34,369 bases of DNA from Oligoflexia bacterium (GTDB lineage: Bacteria; Bdellovibrionota; UBA1018; CAIPTA01; JAALKR01), in contig JAALKR010000022.1 of the NCBI GenBank assembly GCA_011087955.1, positions 1-34,369 on the forward strand. The letters run 5' to 3'. Of the stretch, positions 16,896 through 25,441 are shown in pieces. The notes beneath the pieces were generated by a model. The model was not told the origin of the DNA, searched no databases, and saw only the letters and a program-made list of their open reading frames with translations. Both the position numbers and the translations under genes were made by a program. The stretch's first letter is position 1. Each line of letters starts with the position of its first letter.

Positions 16896-16916
16896 AGGAA
16901 AAACAAGGTTTTTCCT
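16896..16916. promoter_or_regulatory. Perfect 9-bp inverted repeat between divergent genes
   Basis: AGGAAAAAC and GTTTTTCCT form a perfect nine-base dyad with a three-base centre (AAG). It lies between the divergent starts of the isovaleryl-type dehydrogenase (16869/16890) and the glycoside-hydrolase-like gene (16949). Because both genes point away from it, a terminator role is unlikely; an operator for a dimeric regulator or a leader hairpin is more plausible. Confidence 0.5.
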
Positions 16917-16948
16917 TTGCTAACCCCTCGTGTTACGATCTAGTCGAC

Positions 16949-18640
16949 ATGGAAGTTGGACTTACTTCAGTAGTGCGTTATTGGGATTTAGAACCGCATG
17001 AAATTCCCATTCTATTTCAGGACTTGAAGGCAAGAGGCATTGCTGTCGTCGGTGCATGGGTGCCGTGGGCAGATTTAGAATCGGATCAAAACTTTCGTCT
17101 TCGGCGATTTCTTACACAAGCTATTCGGTTTCAGTTTAAAGTTCGTCTAAGCGTTACGCCAGAGGTAGCAATTGGCTTCCCTAACGGTGGTGTGCCCAAT
17201 GATTTGCTCCGAAAAGCGGAGAATATTGCCCAGGATCGCTCAGGTCAGCCGATTTATTCTTTTGCGCCGCCCAATATGTATCCTCTAGTCAACCTTGTTG
17301 CTCCGCAGGTCTTTCAACGGTTTGGGCATTTTCTCCTCAAGCTGTCTCAGGAAGTTAAAGAAGTTCTGACCGAGCATTTTGATGCAGAAATTGACTTAAT
17401 CGTTGGGGACTCTTTCTTCAAACACTACCGCACACTGGGACTAAGCCCGGAGGATCATGGCGATTATGCGTCGCTTTATTTTCAAAAAGAATTGGACGCT
17501 ATCCGTGGCTGGAACCCAGCTCAGTCGGAACGAACCTTTCGAGTTCGTGCAGTAGATTTCTTACAGTCTCGATTCGAACGCCACCAATCCGTGAATATAG
17601 AACCGAGAAATTTCTGTGTGCGTAGCGGATCTCTGGAGCGATTGCTAGATGAAATTGTTGGCTCGGAGCATTCCGCCCCTGATTATTTTAGTCGATTTTA
17701 TCATTCCCGCGACTATTGCAACGCCATATGGTGCGATGATCTGAGTACAATCAATGAACTCGGGCTAAAGTTTGTGGTGAGCAGTGGAATGATGCTCTAT
17801 GGAGATTTTTGGTTACCAGCGGAAGATCTATTGCGACTTTCTCCAAAGTTCTTGAGCCGATTAGGGCAAATCGGAGATTCACTTTCCGGAAGTGAGAATT
17901 ATTTCGACCAAAGCGTGCTTTGTATGGTGAAGAACCCCTTCTCCGTAGCCCGGGTCTCACAGATATTGCGAGAAAAATTGGGCCTGCGAATGTCAGTCGT
18001 TACTTCCCTCTTTGACGTTCCAGACTTAAAGCTAGAGCGAACAAAATTACTTTTTGTAGAAGAGGCACTAGAAATTGAGAATGACCAATTTCGTGCCTTA
18101 ATCGAGCAGACAAAGCAGCATAATTACACACTAGCCTTATTTCGCTCCTCACTTTGTCAGCGCTCCCAGGCAGAGCTTCCCTGTTTTGAAACTTTTAAAA
18201 TTAAACATGATTGGGAGTATGAAGTAGCTTTATTTCCGGAAGGTGGGCAATTGCTTATCATCGATGGGCATGAGTCTACTTTGTCTAATATGGAGGAGCT
18301 TGTTACACGAATTTTAGCCGTTGCGAAAGCAGAGCCAATGCTTAAAACAAATTCAAAGCGAGTGCTAGCAAACTTCATTTGTAGTCATTTAGATAAAAAT
18401 TTTGTTACTGGGTTTCTCTTTAACCCATCGGATGTGGTGGAAGAATTACAATATACACTTCCGCGAACAGCTTCCATTCGAGGGATTGAAATTCATGAAG
18501 AAGAGCAAAATGAGCACGACCGCTTGCGAGCAGAAAAACGCGTAATTGTGCAAGTACCTCCCTATGCTGTGGTACCGGTGCTATTGCAAAATATGGAATT
18601 TTTGAACAGTGAATCTCAGCGACAAGCAAAATTGGTATAA
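16949..18640 (+). CDS. Glycoside hydrolase-like protein, GH35/GH42-type layout, role unknown
   Basis: 563 residues with no signal peptide. The N-terminal part resembles the TIM barrel of beta-galactosidase-like enzymes: RYWDLEPHEIPILFQDLKARGI, then GAWVPWADLES, then VRLSVTPEVAIGFPNGGVPNDLL, which parallels the strand pattern leading to the NGG/FGGLP word of GH35. Residues about 320-455 look like a Rossmann-type middle domain (YFDQSVLCMVKNPFSVARVSQIL). The end (FLFNPSDVVEELQYTLP, VQVPPYAVVPVLLQ) looks like a small beta domain. The expected acid/base strand (normally with Asn-Glu) reads IDLIVGDSFFKHY, so the usual catalytic Glu is not apparent. It may be inactive or a new group. The next gene overlaps its end by 32 bases. 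Confidence 0.5.
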   Translation: MEVGLTSVVRYWDLEPHEIPILFQDLKARGIAVVGAWVPWADLESDQNFRLRRFLTQAIRFQFKVRLSVTPEVAIGFPNGGVPNDLLRKAENIAQDRSGQPIYSFAPPNMYPLVNLVAPQVFQRFGHFLLKLSQEVKEVLTEHFDAEIDLIVGDSFFKHYRTLGLSPEDHGDYASLYFQKELDAIRGWNPAQSERTFRVRAVDFLQSRFERHQSVNIEPRNFCVRSGSLERLLDEIVGSEHSAPDYFSRFYHSRDYCNAIWCDDLSTINELGLKFVVSSGMMLYGDFWLPAEDLLRLSPKFLSRLGQIGDSLSGSENYFDQSVLCMVKNPFSVARVSQILREKLGLRMSVVTSLFDVPDLKLERTKLLFVEEALEIENDQFRALIEQTKQHNYTLALFRSSLCQRSQAELPCFETFKIKHDWEYEVALFPEGGQLLIIDGHESTLSNMEELVTRILAVAKAEPMLKTNSKRVLANFICSHLDKNFVTGFLFNPSDVVEELQYTLPRTASIRGIEIHEEEQNEHDRLRAEKRVIVQVPPYAVVPVLLQNMEFLNSESQRQAKLV

Positions 18641-19496
18641 ATACAAGCGCATCTTTCCTAGCTGCAACCCAAGGGAAACAGGGGTCTTTGCCCTGTCCTT
18701 CCACGATAAAATTATTCATGGCTGTATCAGCAATCCGTACGGGGCAGAGTTGGAAGTTTTTTCTGAGCGTGATACTCCAATTGAAGATATCAACTCAGCC
18801 TACGAAGCCTTCTCACAACGCTACAATGCTCGCAATTTGACCGTGATTCGCCGGGATGACCTACTAAAAACAGTCATGGACCTAATGCCACCTCCAGGCG
18901 AACCCGATAAATCGCCAAGCTACGCTAAGCACCTACAGGATATTCGTAAAAGCCTATCGCTAGATAAACAGGATAAAAATGCGCATTATGAATTTCGTGG
19001 CGATATCCAGAATGAACATTGCTTAAGCAAACCGCATTTTTTTACAAACATTTTTAACTCAATAATTGCGGATTTATTGCCAGAGCAGAAATTACTTTAC
19101 CTTGGCATTATCGATGAAGACAAACAAAGCCTAGAATCCATAATCCTAGAATTTGAAGGACGAGAGTTAATATCTTTTTCAGACCCAGACTTTGCCCACT
19201 TCGACTGGCGCTCTCTTACACAAACTTTCCCGAATCCAGAGGCAGCCGCACATTTTGTAATGTGGGCAGAAAATCGTTACCAGCTTCCAACCTACTCAAT
19301 CTTTGTTTCCGCTCGCGTTTGGCGTGAAGCCACGGTCTACCAACAAAAATCCGGTTACCGCGCCGCCTGGAAATACCTAATGCAAGCACGCTCTACCTCT
19401 GACCTTAATCGAGAGTTCCTTATTGAGCCCGAGCCCTGGCCTTTTCGGGCTGTCCTCTATTGGCATGGGTCTGCTGCTGCAAACTTGGGCTTCTAG
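18609..19496 (+). CDS. Hypothetical protein, no recognised family
   Basis: 295 residues from a GTG at 18609 inside the end of the glycoside-hydrolase-like gene; no later in-frame ATG lies near the N-terminus, so the overlap is probably real and suggests coupling. The protein is soluble by eye: no signal peptide and no membrane helix. It is mixed alpha/beta and rich in aromatic residues, with words such as SCNPRETGVFALSFHDKI, AAHFVMWAENRYQLPTYSIFVSARVW and AAWKYLMQARS. I cannot assign a function. The tight link to 16949-18640 is the only contextual clue. Confidence 0.7.
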   Translation: MNLSDKQNWYKYKRIFPSCNPRETGVFALSFHDKIIHGCISNPYGAELEVFSERDTPIEDINSAYEAFSQRYNARNLTVIRRDDLLKTVMDLMPPPGEPDKSPSYAKHLQDIRKSLSLDKQDKNAHYEFRGDIQNEHCLSKPHFFTNIFNSIIADLLPEQKLLYLGIIDEDKQSLESIILEFEGRELISFSDPDFAHFDWRSLTQTFPNPEAAAHFVMWAENRYQLPTYSIFVSARVWREATVYQQKSGYRAAWKYLMQARSTSDLNREFLIEPEPWPFRAVLYWHGSAAANLGF

Positions 19497-19551
19497 CTTC
19501 AGGCGCGATAATTCCTGGAATTCCGGGGCTTTCTCTGCTAGAAAACCGTAT

Positions 19552-20697
19552 ATGTCTTATCAGGTTTTAGCTCCAGAATCCGCGAACACCGAGGCTCCAG
19601 CCGAGAAGCACTCAATTACGGGTTTCACCCTCGAACAGCTCACGGAAGCCTTCTGCAAAATGGGCAAGGAAAGCTATCGGGCCAAGCAGGTTTTCCAATG
19701 GATCTACCAAAAGCACGCTACGAGCTTTTCGGAGATGAGTAATATTTCTAAAGATATGCGGGCCTACCTCGAGGAGAACTACTCGATTCCGCAGCCAAGC
19801 CTGGTTGCGACTCAAACCTCTGAAGAGGATGGAACCCAGAAATTTCTATTCAAAATAGCAGGTGATAAAACGGTCGAAACAGTGCTTATTCCAGGTACCG
19901 ATCGTCTCACTCAATGCGTCTCTTCCCAGGTGGGTTGTGCTCTGGCTTGCCGCTTTTGCAATACTGGCGACATGGGGTTAGTGCGCAACCTTGAAACCCA
20001 TGAAATTATCGATCAAGTTTTGCAGGCATCACGGGAACTAGGCCATGACCATAAAGGGGCCCTTGGGCATCGCCTTTCCAATATCGTCTTCATGGGAATG
20101 GGCGAGCCGTTTCATAATTTTGAAGCAATGATTGATGCCGTAAATATCCTAACCTGTGATTTTGGTTTCGGATTAGGTGGTCGACGCATTACTGTTTCCA
20201 CTTCTGGCCTAGTTGATAAAATCGAGGAGTTCGGTAATCGCACGAACGCGAACCTTGCAATTTCACTGAACGCAACTACAGACGAGATGCGCTCAGAGAT
20301 CATGCCGATCAATAAAAAATGGAACTTGACTGATTTGATGGAAGCCTGTCGCAATTACCCAATGGCTCCGCGTCGGCGTATTACTTTTGAATATGTAATG
20401 CTTGGCGGACTGAACGATACGGTCGATGATGCGAAACGTATGATTAAGTTACTCAAAGGTGTGGCTGCAAAGATCAATCTTATACCGTATAACCCGCATC
20501 CGGCGAGTCCGTATAAACGACCACAATTAGAAACAGTTTATAAAATGCAACGTTATTTTCTAGATCGCGGCATGAATTGCACGGTTCGTATCTCTAAGGG
20601 CAAAGATATTTTAGCCGCTTGTGGGCAGCTTCGATCCAAAGAAGCAGAGAAACATTTGCACCGTCATTATTTTGAGAAACGCCCGGTGGTGGGCTAG
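19552..20697 (+). CDS. rlmN: Dual-specificity 23S rRNA/tRNA adenine-C2 methyltransferase RlmN
   Basis: 381 residues from the ATG at 19552 (MSYQVLAPES); an upstream TTG at 19423 would overlap the previous gene and add an unconserved tail. The radical SAM cluster is CALACRFC (Cys129, Cys133, Cys136). The methyl-carrying Cys357 lies in ILAACGQLRSKEA and the second acceptor region in TQCVSSQVG. Other motifs: FMGMGEPFHNF, RRITVSTSGLV, LAISLNATTDEMR, YVMLGGLNDT. It methylates A2503 of 23S rRNA and A37 of some tRNAs. The YhcC-type gene starts three bases after its stop. Confidence 0.96.
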   Translation: MSYQVLAPESANTEAPAEKHSITGFTLEQLTEAFCKMGKESYRAKQVFQWIYQKHATSFSEMSNISKDMRAYLEENYSIPQPSLVATQTSEEDGTQKFLFKIAGDKTVETVLIPGTDRLTQCVSSQVGCALACRFCNTGDMGLVRNLETHEIIDQVLQASRELGHDHKGALGHRLSNIVFMGMGEPFHNFEAMIDAVNILTCDFGFGLGGRRITVSTSGLVDKIEEFGNRTNANLAISLNATTDEMRSEIMPINKKWNLTDLMEACRNYPMAPRRRITFEYVMLGGLNDTVDDAKRMIKLLKGVAAKINLIPYNPHPASPYKRPQLETVYKMQRYFLDRGMNCTVRISKGKDILAACGQLRSKEAEKHLHRHYFEKRPVVG

Positions 20698-20700
20698 TCT

Positions 20701-21765
20701 ATGCAGCCCTATCGTACCCTTAACGAGCACTTGCAATCTCGATATGGCGGTAAAACCTATAAACTTACCGTAAGCGGCGGCGTCACTTGTCCTACGCGCG
20801 ATGGCACTTTTGGACCGAAAAAGGGTTGGGGTGGCTGCACTTTTTGCGATGCCTTTGGCTCTGCCTCTTATTTCGCACGTGTTCGGAAGGAGCTGCCAGT
20901 CCAAGAGCAGTTAGAGCTCGCCGCCGAAGGTATTCGTCGTCGATTTAAAGCGGAAAAATTTATTGCCTATTTCCAGTCCTATACAACTTCGCATAAGGAG
21001 GTTGAAGACTTTAAGAAGCGCTACCATGAGGCGCTAAGCTTTCCTGATCTTGTCGCGGTCGACGTGGCAACTCGACCAGACTGCTTGCCTGATGAATTTT
21101 TAAATCTACTCCCGCCGCTCTTAAAAGAGAAGGACGTCATCCTGGAACTAGGGGTTCAAAGCTTTAATGATGAGACTTTAGAGTGGTATGACCGCGGACA
21201 TAACCGTGCTTGCGCAATAGATGCATTAAAACGAAGCCTCGCATTGGCAAAAAAACTTAATAAAGATAGCGAACAAAATCCTAAGGGAAACAAATTAGAT
21301 GTGATTGCCCACTTAATTTTTGGTGCGCCTAATGAAACGATTCAAGATCTAGAAGATACGGCAAAAATTCTGAATGAGATTGGGGTGCAGGGAGTAAAAA
21401 TTCATAACTTGCATGTCTTGAAGCGTACTAAGCTTGCGGCAATGTTTAAAAAAAATACTTTTCCCATTCCAACACTTGAAGAATATGTAGCGGTGGTCTC
21501 GCATTTCTTACGCCACTTAGACCCAGAAATAATCGTGCATCGAATCCATGGCACGCCTCCAAAGCGCGATGAATTAATTGCTCCCGAATGGTCTAAGCTG
21601 CGCGCATATCCTGCACAACAGTTGCAAGTCTTTATGAAGCAGCATGACTTCCGTCAGGGTGACCGCCTAGAAAGAAGAAAATGGGAAGGAAGCAAACTCC
21701 TAAAACATGGACTTCTTGTTCGCAATATTAGTCAAAATGCCGACGGCAAACATACAAGCCATTAA
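20701..21765 (+). CDS. Radical SAM protein, YhcC/TIGR01212 family
   Basis: 354 residues. Its cysteine arrangement, TCPTRDGTFG with Cys30 followed by GGCTFCD with Cys46 and Cys49, is the wide-spaced CxnCx2C pattern of the YhcC family. Further family words are FIAYFQSYTTSH, VDVATRPDCLPDE, LELGVQSFNDETL, HLIFGAPNETIQD and GVQGVKIHNLHVLKRT. The reaction of this family is not well established. It is co-oriented with rlmN and probably co-transcribed. Its last 66 bases lie on the opposite strand of the rodA 3' end, an unusually long convergent coding overlap. Confidence 0.9.
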   Translation: MQPYRTLNEHLQSRYGGKTYKLTVSGGVTCPTRDGTFGPKKGWGGCTFCDAFGSASYFARVRKELPVQEQLELAAEGIRRRFKAEKFIAYFQSYTTSHKEVEDFKKRYHEALSFPDLVAVDVATRPDCLPDEFLNLLPPLLKEKDVILELGVQSFNDETLEWYDRGHNRACAIDALKRSLALAKKLNKDSEQNPKGNKLDVIAHLIFGAPNETIQDLEDTAKILNEIGVQGVKIHNLHVLKRTKLAAMFKKNTFPIPTLEEYVAVVSHFLRHLDPEIIVHRIHGTPPKRDELIAPEWSKLRAYPAQQLQVFMKQHDFRQGDRLERRKWEGSKLLKHGLLVRNISQNADGKHTSH

Positions 21766-22809
21766 GAATGAACCACCATAACTCATAAAAGGGAGTGGTA
21801 CACCCACCACGGGCATTAGACCTACGGCCATTCCTATATTAATCAATATATGGAAGAAAAAAATCGCAGATATCCCCACAGAAAAGAGCATCCCGAATTT
21901 ATCGTTTGAAGAGTAGGCAATTTTTAAGCATTGCGAGAGGAAAGCGACAAACAGACCAAGCAATACTATCGAACCTAAAAATCCATGTTCTTCTGAATAT
22001 ACGGAAAAGATAAAGTCAGTATGGTGTTCTGGAAGGAAATGCAGTTGTGACTGCGTTCCCTCTTTGAAGCCCTTTCCAGTGACTCCGCCAGACCCCACCG
22101 CAATCATAGATTGAATAGAGTTATAGCCATGGCCCTTTGGATCGGCATAAGGATTTAAGAAAGTTACAATCCGTTGTCGTTGGTACTCTTTTAAGACAAA
22201 CTTATAGGCGACGGGGATTAAAACAATCGCCATTAAGACTGCAGCGGCTAGCAATTTTGAATTTACCTTCACAAGCAAAAACAGTACCAATGCGGTTGCC
22301 AGGATAATTAAAGCAGTTCCTAAATCCGGTTGAGCCATAACGAGTAGTGTAGGTATTAACACTAAAATTGTAGGGATAAAGAGTGTGCGGATGCTATAGG
22401 AGGCTCTTTGCTGGTCATCATGAAAATACTTAGCGAGAGCCCATGCAGTTGTGATCTTCATGAACTCGGAAGGCTGCAAGGAGATAAAGCCTAAATCAAT
22501 CCAGCGCTTTGCCCCGGATATGTTACGACCAAGGAGTAAAACGGCAATCAATAGAAGAATATTTATCGCGTAGGCGGCGTACGCAAATCTTTCCAGTACA
22601 CGATAGTGGACAAAGAATATCGCCGCCGCTACGGCTGCTCCCATGCCAAAGCGCAAAACTTGCATCTTCCAATAATGTGCTTCGGATTGAATCCCAAAAG
22701 TTGCGGAGTAGAGATTTACGATTCCAAGCGCTGTCAACGCGAGCATAATCCAAATAATCGCTAAATTATATTGACGGCCTCGAACTTCTTCATTCATCAT
22801 TTTAGGCAT
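21700..22809 (-). CDS. rodA: Rod-shape SEDS peptidoglycan polymerase RodA
   Basis: About 369 residues from the ATG at 22809, chosen because GGAGG lies five bases upstream; an ATG at 22836 would lengthen it by nine. About ten membrane helices. SEDS motifs include SGAKRWIDLGFISLQPSEFMKI, MAQPDLGTALI, RIVTFLNPYADPKGHGYNSIQSMIAVGSGG, FLPEHHTDFIFSVYSEEHGFLG and PVVGVPLPFMSYGGSFL. RodA polymerises glycan strands for side-wall growth with PBP2. It overlaps the mrdA stop by eight bases and is the last gene of the mreC-mreD-mrdA-rodA unit. Confidence 0.96.
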   Translation of the reverse strand: MPKMMNEEVRGRQYNLAIIWIMLALTALGIVNLYSATFGIQSEAHYWKMQVLRFGMGAAVAAAIFFVHYRVLERFAYAAYAINILLLIAVLLLGRNISGAKRWIDLGFISLQPSEFMKITTAWALAKYFHDDQQRASYSIRTLFIPTILVLIPTLLVMAQPDLGTALIILATALVLFLLVKVNSKLLAAAVLMAIVLIPVAYKFVLKEYQRQRIVTFLNPYADPKGHGYNSIQSMIAVGSGGVTGKGFKEGTQSQLHFLPEHHTDFIFSVYSEEHGFLGSIVLLGLFVAFLSQCLKIAYSSNDKFGMLFSVGISAIFFFHILINIGMAVGLMPVVGVPLPFMSYGGSFLMACMFAVGILTNIANKKSMF

Positions 22810-24904
22810 CCGAGCCTCCAATTGGAATAATTCCAATTTCTAGGTCGTCTAGAGCTGAGGGGTTGTCTGGATCTGAGGGCGAAGCAGCCTGATCTTCTTC
22901 TAGTTTTGGAGATTCAGGCACCGATTCCTCCTGCTCTAATTCTTGCTCTGGTTTGATAATGTTCGTTTTCCAAAACTTCTTTTTTCGTGCCTTAGCTAGC
23001 GCCGGCTCCCCATATTTATCGGGGTCAATCTTTCCTAGGTATGTCTTAATTACTTGCATTGCGATCGGTGCCGCTCCGACGGAGCCGGAGCATGAATGCT
23101 CTGCTACAACAGCCACTGCAATTTTAGGATTCTGTAAAGGAGCATAGGCTACAAAAAGGCCATGATGCCGAAATCGCTTCTCTTGCTTCTTGCAGTCACG
23201 GTGCAGTGTTTCTTTCGTAAACCGAACTACCTGCGTGGTGCCGGTTTTTCCGGCAGCGTCGATTCCTGGTATGGACGCCTTTTTAGCCGTGCCGTTCGCT
23301 TTATGGCTAAAAGCGTTTTTGAGGCCTTCACGAATGTATCGCAAAGTGGATTCTTGGAATTTATTTTCTGATATGATCTCCGGTTGTGTAGTTTCGAGAA
23401 TTTCACCGTTGGGAGTTTCAATTTGCTTTACAATTCTTGGTCTATAGAGAATTCCGCCATTAGCAATGGCTGCAATCATATTTGCTAATTGAATCGGAGT
23501 TGCTGTAAGGAATGATTGCCCAATAATTACGGATAGAGTCTCACCCTTTTGCCACTTTTCTTTCTTAACTCTTAGCTTCCAATCTCGATTTGGAACAATA
23601 CCGGAGATTTCGCCTGGTAGTCGAACGTTCGTCTTTTGGCCTAAGCCGAGTCGTTTGGCATAAGCTGCAAGCGTATCAATATCCATTTTAACGGCGAGCT
23701 TATAATAATATACATCTACTGATTGAGCTAGTGACTTAACTACGTCAGTTGATCCAAACCCGGACCTTTTCCAGTCATGGTAATTTCGACGTCCAAAGCG
23801 AAAACTGCCGCCACATTGAACCTTAGTATATGGTTCAATAACACCCTCTTCTAGAGCAGCTATGGCAGAAATAATTTTAAAGGTTGACCCTGGTCCATAG
23901 TGCTCTTTGATTGTCTTATCCAAGAGTGGCTTGTTTTCGTTCTTAAAGAGAGAATGCAAGTATGTTGGCTCCACACCAATAGAGAAATCAGTTGTCTTAA
24001 ATGAAGGCCAAGAAATCATTGCAAGGACTTCGCCATTATTCGGATCAATTGCCACGATGGCACCAGTCTTCTTTTCCTCAGCAAATGCTTTTGCAGCAGC
24101 GTTTTGTAGGTCTTGATCGATGGTTAAAACGAAATTCTTGCCAGGTACTGGCTTGCGATTGGTTAGGTCACTTAGGAGGCTTTGAGAATTTTGTCCAACC
24201 TCACGCTTCTTCAAGCCGAGGGCATCCACTTCTAAATAAGAGACGCCATCCACTCCGCGTAAATCGTCTTCCCATTGTTGCTCTAGCCCGGCCTTTCCGA
24301 CAGAGTCATCCTTTGCATATCGTCGTCCTCGTTGGTTAAGCTTCGGAAGTTCTTTCGGTGAAATTTTAGAGATATACCCTAGAATATGTGCTGAAATCTC
24401 ACCAAACACATTGGTACGCTGAATTCCAACATCGACGTCGACTCCTCGAAGGTCAATTTTCTCCATTTCTACTAAAGCGACTTCATCTTCTGAAAGGTTC
24501 TTTTTGATTAAGACTGGCTGAAAACTAGGTTGCCGCCAAGCCTTATTGAGAGCCTTCCAAATAGCCTTTGAAGAAATTTTTGTAATTTTGGCTAGCTTCT
24601 TAATCGCTGTCTTTTGTTCACTTTCGGTTCCTGTTTGGAAATATTGTGGGGTAATAACCAATGAAAAGGTTGGCTGGTTATCTAGTAGAAGCTTTCGGTT
24701 TCGGTCAAAGACCATCCCTCTTGGTGCGGGATCGATCACTTTCTTGAGTCGGTTCTCCTCTGCAATACGTTTAAAATTATCTCCTTGCAAAACCTGTAGA
24801 TACCAAAGGCGAAAACCCAATAGTAAGCCTATAAGGATGACGGCTAGATAGAGGTAGCGGAATCGCTCTTGATAAACTTGTAATTGTTCATTTTGACCTA
24901 ACAT
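22802..24904 (-). CDS. mrdA: Penicillin-binding protein 2 (elongation transpeptidase)
   Basis: 700 residues. A membrane anchor at about 17-38 precedes the pedestal domain (PRGMVFDRNRKLLLDN) and the transpeptidase domain. The active-site Ser340 is in GPGSTFKII, the second motif is SVD (395-397, in place of SxN) and the third KTGTT (553-557). PBP2 cross-links side-wall peptidoglycan in the elongasome with RodA. It is longer than E. coli PBP2 (633) mainly by a C-terminal extension (about 655-700) that is acidic and Ser/Pro-rich. The start ATG directly abuts the mreD stop. Confidence 0.96.
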   Translation of the reverse strand: MLGQNEQLQVYQERFRYLYLAVILIGLLLGFRLWYLQVLQGDNFKRIAEENRLKKVIDPAPRGMVFDRNRKLLLDNQPTFSLVITPQYFQTGTESEQKTAIKKLAKITKISSKAIWKALNKAWRQPSFQPVLIKKNLSEDEVALVEMEKIDLRGVDVDVGIQRTNVFGEISAHILGYISKISPKELPKLNQRGRRYAKDDSVGKAGLEQQWEDDLRGVDGVSYLEVDALGLKKREVGQNSQSLLSDLTNRKPVPGKNFVLTIDQDLQNAAAKAFAEEKKTGAIVAIDPNNGEVLAMISWPSFKTTDFSIGVEPTYLHSLFKNENKPLLDKTIKEHYGPGSTFKIISAIAALEEGVIEPYTKVQCGGSFRFGRRNYHDWKRSGFGSTDVVKSLAQSVDVYYYKLAVKMDIDTLAAYAKRLGLGQKTNVRLPGEISGIVPNRDWKLRVKKEKWQKGETLSVIIGQSFLTATPIQLANMIAAIANGGILYRPRIVKQIETPNGEILETTQPEIISENKFQESTLRYIREGLKNAFSHKANGTAKKASIPGIDAAGKTGTTQVVRFTKETLHRDCKKQEKRFRHHGLFVAYAPLQNPKIAVAVVAEHSCSGSVGAAPIAMQVIKTYLGKIDPDKYGEPALAKARKKKFWKTNIIKPEQELEQEESVPESPKLEEDQAASPSDPDNPSALDDLEIGIIPIGGSDA

Positions 24905-25441
24905 CTAATAAAGCCCCAGTTCACTTGGCTCTTCGACACCGGTTGCTCTATCAATCTTTAGGATTAGCGAGAAAAGAGGTCTTGTGCATAACCCAAGGGC
25001 TACTAAATATGGAGGAAGGAACAAGATTGAAGCTCTCCAAACGTTCGGCAATATATCCATAAAGTAGGCGAGCACTAAAAAAGAAATCTTCCAAAGCACC
25101 CCACCGCTTGCGCCCAGAAGGATAATCGAAAGCTCACTCTCCATCAAAAAAAACTCTCTGGTCAAAACTGTGGCCGCATAACAAAGCAAATAGCAGCTCA
25201 TCAGCATTCCTGCAGGTGCGCCAGAATGAATTTCCGCAAAATGCCCAATCACTACTACCAGTAAGACACCTTCAATGATTGGACGCTTGAACCCAATGAA
25301 GAGGGTGAGCAATAAGACCAGGTCTAAGCTAATGAAGGATAATAGTTGTGTGCGAAACAGAACAGATTGAACCGTGCAAAACATTAATCCAAAAAGAATT
25401 ATGATACCGATATTTAAAACATGAAATAACTCGCGTCTCAT
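24905..25441 (-). CDS. mreD: Rod shape-determining membrane protein MreD
   Basis: 178 residues and almost entirely hydrophobic, with about five to six membrane segments: LNIGIIILFGLMF, LLSFISLDLVLLLTLFIGF, a segment near 57-70, MLMSCYLLCYAATVL, and others towards the end. MreD sequences diverge strongly, so the call rests on the topology, the length and the position between mreC and mrdA. It is an elongasome membrane component. It overlaps mreC by four bases (ATGA). Confidence 0.88.
   Translation of the reverse strand: MRRELFHVLNIGIIILFGLMFCTVQSVLFRTQLLSFISLDLVLLLTLFIGFKRPIIEGVLLVVVIGHFAEIHSGAPAGMLMSCYLLCYAATVLTREFFLMESELSIILLGASGGVLWKISFLVLAYFMDILPNVWRASILFLPPYLVALGLCTRPLFSLILKIDRATGVEEPSELGLY

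Noticed and set aside
19423-19551. N-terminal extension of RlmN from a TTG start
   Set aside because: It overlaps the previous gene, is not family-like, and the ATG at 19552 gives a normal length.
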